Assembly (NCBI GenBank): GCA_029939385.1
Contig: JAOZSZ010000046.1
Coordinates: 1-8,764 of the forward strand
DNA: 8,764 nt
Origin: Pontiella sp.
GTDB lineage: Bacteria > Verrucomicrobiota > Kiritimatiellia > Kiritimatiellales > Pontiellaceae
Direction of reading: 5' to 3'
Below are positions 6,629 through 8,764 of this stretch, one piece after another. The stretch's first letter is position 1, and the number at the start of each line of letters is the position of its first letter. The notes beneath the pieces were generated by a model. That model had not been told where the DNA came from, did no database searches, and saw only the letters and a list, made by a program, of their open reading frames with translations. Made by a program: the position numbers and the translations under genes.

Positions 6629-8353
6629 ATGTCTAAATATTGGAAACTTAAGCCTATTCCCGAATCAGTCATGCATGAAAGCATCGGCTGTTGTGCTGAC
6701 CTGCCTTTTCCTCTAGCCCGAGCGCTGGCCTTGCGAAACCTCCACGATGCGGATGAAATTAAAGAGTTTTTGACTCCTCGTCTTTCAAATCTAACCGATC
6801 CCTTTCTGCTTCCAGATATGAAAAAGGCCGTTTTTAGAATTTGGGAAGCGATTGATACCGGGGAAATTATTACCGTTTTTGGTGATTACGATGTCGATGG
6901 AGTGACCTCTACGGCTTTACTTAATCGTATACTTTCCGCGTTGGGTGCAACGGTTAAACCGTTCATTCCTAGCCGGCTTAACGAGGGGTATGGCCTTTCT
7001 CAAGAGGCGCTCGAACGCTGTCTCCAAGAGCATCAGACTTCGCTACTCATCACGGTGGATTGTGGGGTTAATGCGGTTGATGGCGTGGGCTATGCTCAGT
7101 CCCATGGAGTGGATGTGATTGTGACCGATCACCACGAGCCAGATGAGCAAGTTGCTCCTGCTTTTGCACTTATTAATCCGAAGCTTGGGACCATTCCTGC
7201 TCTCGAAAACCTTTCGGGGGTAGGGGTGGTTTTCAAGCTTGCTCACGCCCTCCTGAAAGTGGGAAGAGAACGGGGGAATCTCGTTTCCGATCAGATTGAT
7301 CTGCGAGATTACCTCGACCTTGTTGCGCTCGGTACGGTCACCGATCTTGTTCCTCTATCTGGAGAAAATCGGATTATTGTTCGTCATGGGCTTGCTCAGC
7401 TTAATAGGACTAAATGGGAAGGGTTGCGTGCACTCAAGGCCGTAGCGGGGATCTGTGATGAGGTTGATACCTATCATCTTGGTTTTCAATTGGGTCCACG
7501 AATCAATGCCGTTGGACGCATCGGTCAGCCGATGCAAGCCCTGCGTCTGCTCGTTACTGATGATCCTGCGGAGGCACGAGAAATTGCGGAATTGCTTGAT
7601 CGCACGAATATTGAACGCCGCAAAATTGAGAGTAATATGGCCGAGCAGGCCTTCGCAGAGATTGATGCATTTTTTGATCCTGAGCAGCATTTTGGTTTGG
7701 TCGTTGCGCAAAAAGAATGGCATCCCGGTGTGGTTGGTATTGTGGCCTCGCGCATCTCGCGTCACTACAATCGCCCCGCGATTGTGATGGGGATTGATTC
7801 CGAGGGAAAGGTGCAGGGATCATGCCGTAGTATTGATGCGTTTGATGTGCTCGAAGGACTGCGTACTTGCGAGGAATGGCTCATCCAATTTGGGGGGCAT
7901 AAAATGGCGGCGGGCTTGTCGCTTTCGATCGATTCGTTGGAGGCCTTCAAGAGGGCCTTTAATCTGGCGGCCGCAGCTAAATTAAAATCATGCAATCTTG
8001 CCCCGATTCAGCATATTGATTCCACGATTTTGGGCACTGAATTGGATGGGAGTTTTTACGAACAACTTAAACAAATGAGTCCATTTGGGCAGAATAATTC
8101 CGAACCGATCTGGGCCTTACAAAAGGTTGAGATTTCGGGGCGACCTTTTGTGGTTGGAAAAAAACACTTAAAGCTTACGGTTTCCGTTAAGGGGAGAAAG
8201 TTTGAGGCCATTGCATTCAACTATCCTCTAGATCGATTGCCCTCAGGTAAATTAGATATTGCTTTCACGCTGAATGAAAACAGATGGAAAGGACGGATCC
8301 GTCTTCAGCTTCAAATTAAGGATATTCGTCCGGCACAAGCGCTCGAAATCTAA
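6629..8353 (+). CDS. recJ: single-stranded-DNA-specific 5'-3' exonuclease RecJ
   Basis: The 574-residue protein degrades single-stranded DNA 5' to 3' in RecF-pathway recombination, mismatch repair and base excision repair. The length is close to E. coli RecJ. All DHH-family metal motifs are present: GDYDVDG (85-91, Asp86, Asp88 and Asp90), ITVDCG (141-146, Asp144), TDHHEP (166-171, Asp167-His168-His169) and LGTVTDLVPL (234-243, Asp239). The second-lobe DHHA1 motifs GPRINAVGR (289-297) and FGGHKMAAG (421-429) follow, and the oligonucleotide-binding fold comes last (about 465-574). The start is typical for RecJ (Trp5, then the PFPLARALALRN helix). No good Shine-Dalgarno site comes before it, and it follows the fusion gene by 18 bases without a visible terminator, so it probably depends on upstream transcription. 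It has no obvious functional tie to the signalling and polysaccharide genes. Confidence 0.97.
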   Translation: MSKYWKLKPIPESVMHESIGCCADLPFPLARALALRNLHDADEIKEFLTPRLSNLTDPFLLPDMKKAVFRIWEAIDTGEIITVFGDYDVDGVTSTALLNRILSALGATVKPFIPSRLNEGYGLSQEALERCLQEHQTSLLITVDCGVNAVDGVGYAQSHGVDVIVTDHHEPDEQVAPAFALINPKLGTIPALENLSGVGVVFKLAHALLKVGRERGNLVSDQIDLRDYLDLVALGTVTDLVPLSGENRIIVRHGLAQLNRTKWEGLRALKAVAGICDEVDTYHLGFQLGPRINAVGRIGQPMQALRLLVTDDPAEAREIAELLDRTNIERRKIESNMAEQAFAEIDAFFDPEQHFGLVVAQKEWHPGVVGIVASRISRHYNRPAIVMGIDSEGKVQGSCRSIDAFDVLEGLRTCEEWLIQFGGHKMAAGLSLSIDSLEAFKRAFNLAAAAKLKSCNLAPIQHIDSTILGTELDGSFYEQLKQMSPFGQNNSEPIWALQKVEISGRPFVVGKKHLKLTVSVKGRKFEAIAFNYPLDRLPSGKLDIAFTLNENRWKGRIRLQLQIKDIRPAQALEI

Positions 8354-8359
8354 ACGTTA

Positions 8360-8382
8360 TTAAGAGCCCATGAGCGTCTTAA
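8360..8382. repeat. inverted repeat at the recJ/ybeY convergent junction
   Basis: TTAAGAGC (8360-8367) can pair with GC (8374-8375) and TCTTAA (8377-8382), leaving G8376 bulged and a six-base loop. It covers the stop codon end of the reverse gene and begins seven bases after the recJ stop, so it could act in both directions. The stem is short and AT-rich and no clear T-run follows on either strand, so a terminator role is only possible. Confidence 0.3.
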
Positions 8383-8764
8383 GTAAGCCTTCGGCGGAAG
8401 CTTTGCGAAGCCATGCTATTTCAGTGGCTCGCATCTTTTTTTGTTTTTCGGGTGTGTTATCTTCGGCTCCGCTGAGGTGATCAAATCCGTGGGCAATATA
8501 AAGGGCGACTTCGTAGTTTAGCTTTCCTCGGGACGTTCCTTCTTGGACGGCACGGTCAATATTAATGATGAGGTCGCCGCTAAATTCATCGGCTTCACCC
8601 GGAATGGGGTCATACCTGAAGCTGATGACATCGGTGGGGCGATTCTTTCCAAAATATTCACGATTGGTTTGGGTGATGCCTTCATCATCGGTGAGTATAA
8701 TAGAGATTTCTCCCCAGATCGCCGGCGCCGTTTTTTCAGCAAGTTTCTGAGCAAGCCAATCGGT
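8360..8764 (-). CDS. ybeY: endoribonuclease YbeY, C-terminal part (start lies beyond the window)
   Basis: The reverse frame gives 134 residues and a TAA stop (complement of 8360-8362), open to the window edge. It reads as YbeY, the metal-dependent RNase of 16S rRNA 3'-end maturation and ribosome quality control. In residues numbered from the window edge, the signatures are ISIILTDDEGITQTNREY (20-37), RPTDVISFRYD (42-52), GDLIINID (63-70) and the metal motif YIAHGFDHLSGAEDN (89-103), followed by the usual MRATEIAWL helix (111-119). His92 and His96 are conserved. The third ligand, His in the HLLGYDH of E. coli, is Asp102 here; Bacteroidota-type YbeY proteins show a similar Asp. About 15-30 N-terminal residues are probably missing. 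The gene converges on recJ, with six bases between the two stops. Two longer-looking open frames in this stretch, one on each strand, are non-homologous shadows. Confidence 0.93.
   Translation of the reverse strand, partial: TDWLAQKLAEKTAPAIWGEISIILTDDEGITQTNREYFGKNRPTDVISFRYDPIPGEADEFSGDLIINIDRAVQEGTSRGKLNYEVALYIAHGFDHLSGAEDNTPEKQKKMRATEIAWLRKASAEGLLKTLMGS

Noticed and set aside
7355..7823. Overlapping reverse and alternative forward open frames inside recJ
   Set aside because: RecJ motifs run uninterrupted through this stretch, and the shadow translations show no family features.
8518..8754. Open frames on both strands, including a Lys/Arg-rich reverse one, over the ybeY region
   Set aside because: Another reverse frame, open from the window edge to 8360, gives clear YbeY motifs, so these are frame shadows.
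1..8764. CRISPR arrays, tRNA or rRNA genes, insertion sequences, long direct repeats
   Set aside because: Nothing of this kind was seen; coding sequence fills almost the whole window and no gap exceeds about 80 bases.

Overview
The window is a gene-dense bacterial chromosome segment with no mobile elements, RNA genes or CRISPR. It holds eight supported protein genes, seven forward and one reverse and cut by the window end, plus a possible four-codon tail of an earlier gene. The phylum cannot be fixed from the sequence. Shine-Dalgarno sites, a Gram-negative-style set of polysaccharide and signalling genes, and a YbeY variant with Asp at the third metal-ligand position fit a member of the PVC group (Kiritimatiellota or Verrucomicrobiota-like). 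That placement is a guess.

Region 1 (1-2025) is GC-rich. A possible gene end overlaps the start of a short beta-ketoacyl-synthase-like protein that has the active-site Cys half of the fold but not the His-bearing half. Its stop codon in turn overlaps the start of a cation diffusion facilitator (CDF) transporter. Both junctions look translationally coupled, so this is the tail of an operon that continues to the left.

Region 2 (2038-8353) begins with a well-formed sigma70-type promoter and reads as one operon: HPt phosphotransfer protein; a three-domain receiver/PP2C phosphatase/HATPase kinase; a polyprenyl-phosphate sugar phosphotransferase; a STAS anti-sigma-factor antagonist; a large fusion of nucleotidyltransferase-like, left-handed beta-helix and sugar-transferase-like domains; and recJ. 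The HPt, three-domain regulator and STAS proteins match in domain content and order the Pseudomonas aeruginosa HptB-HsbR-HsbA partner-switching cascade. Here a sugar transferase lies between regulator and STAS protein, and a second, apparently inactive sugar transferase fusion follows. The simplest reading is a phosphorelay that sets STAS phosphorylation and so controls assembly of an extracellular or lipid-linked polysaccharide.

Region 3 (8360-8764, reverse) is the C-terminal part of ybeY, convergent with recJ across a six-base gap, with a small inverted repeat at the junction.

The most unusual item is the fusion protein at 5210-6610. Both of its enzyme-like domains keep their fold signatures but have lost catalytic residues, next to an intact sugar transferase. 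This suggests a pseudoenzyme scaffold or regulator for the first step of glycan assembly.
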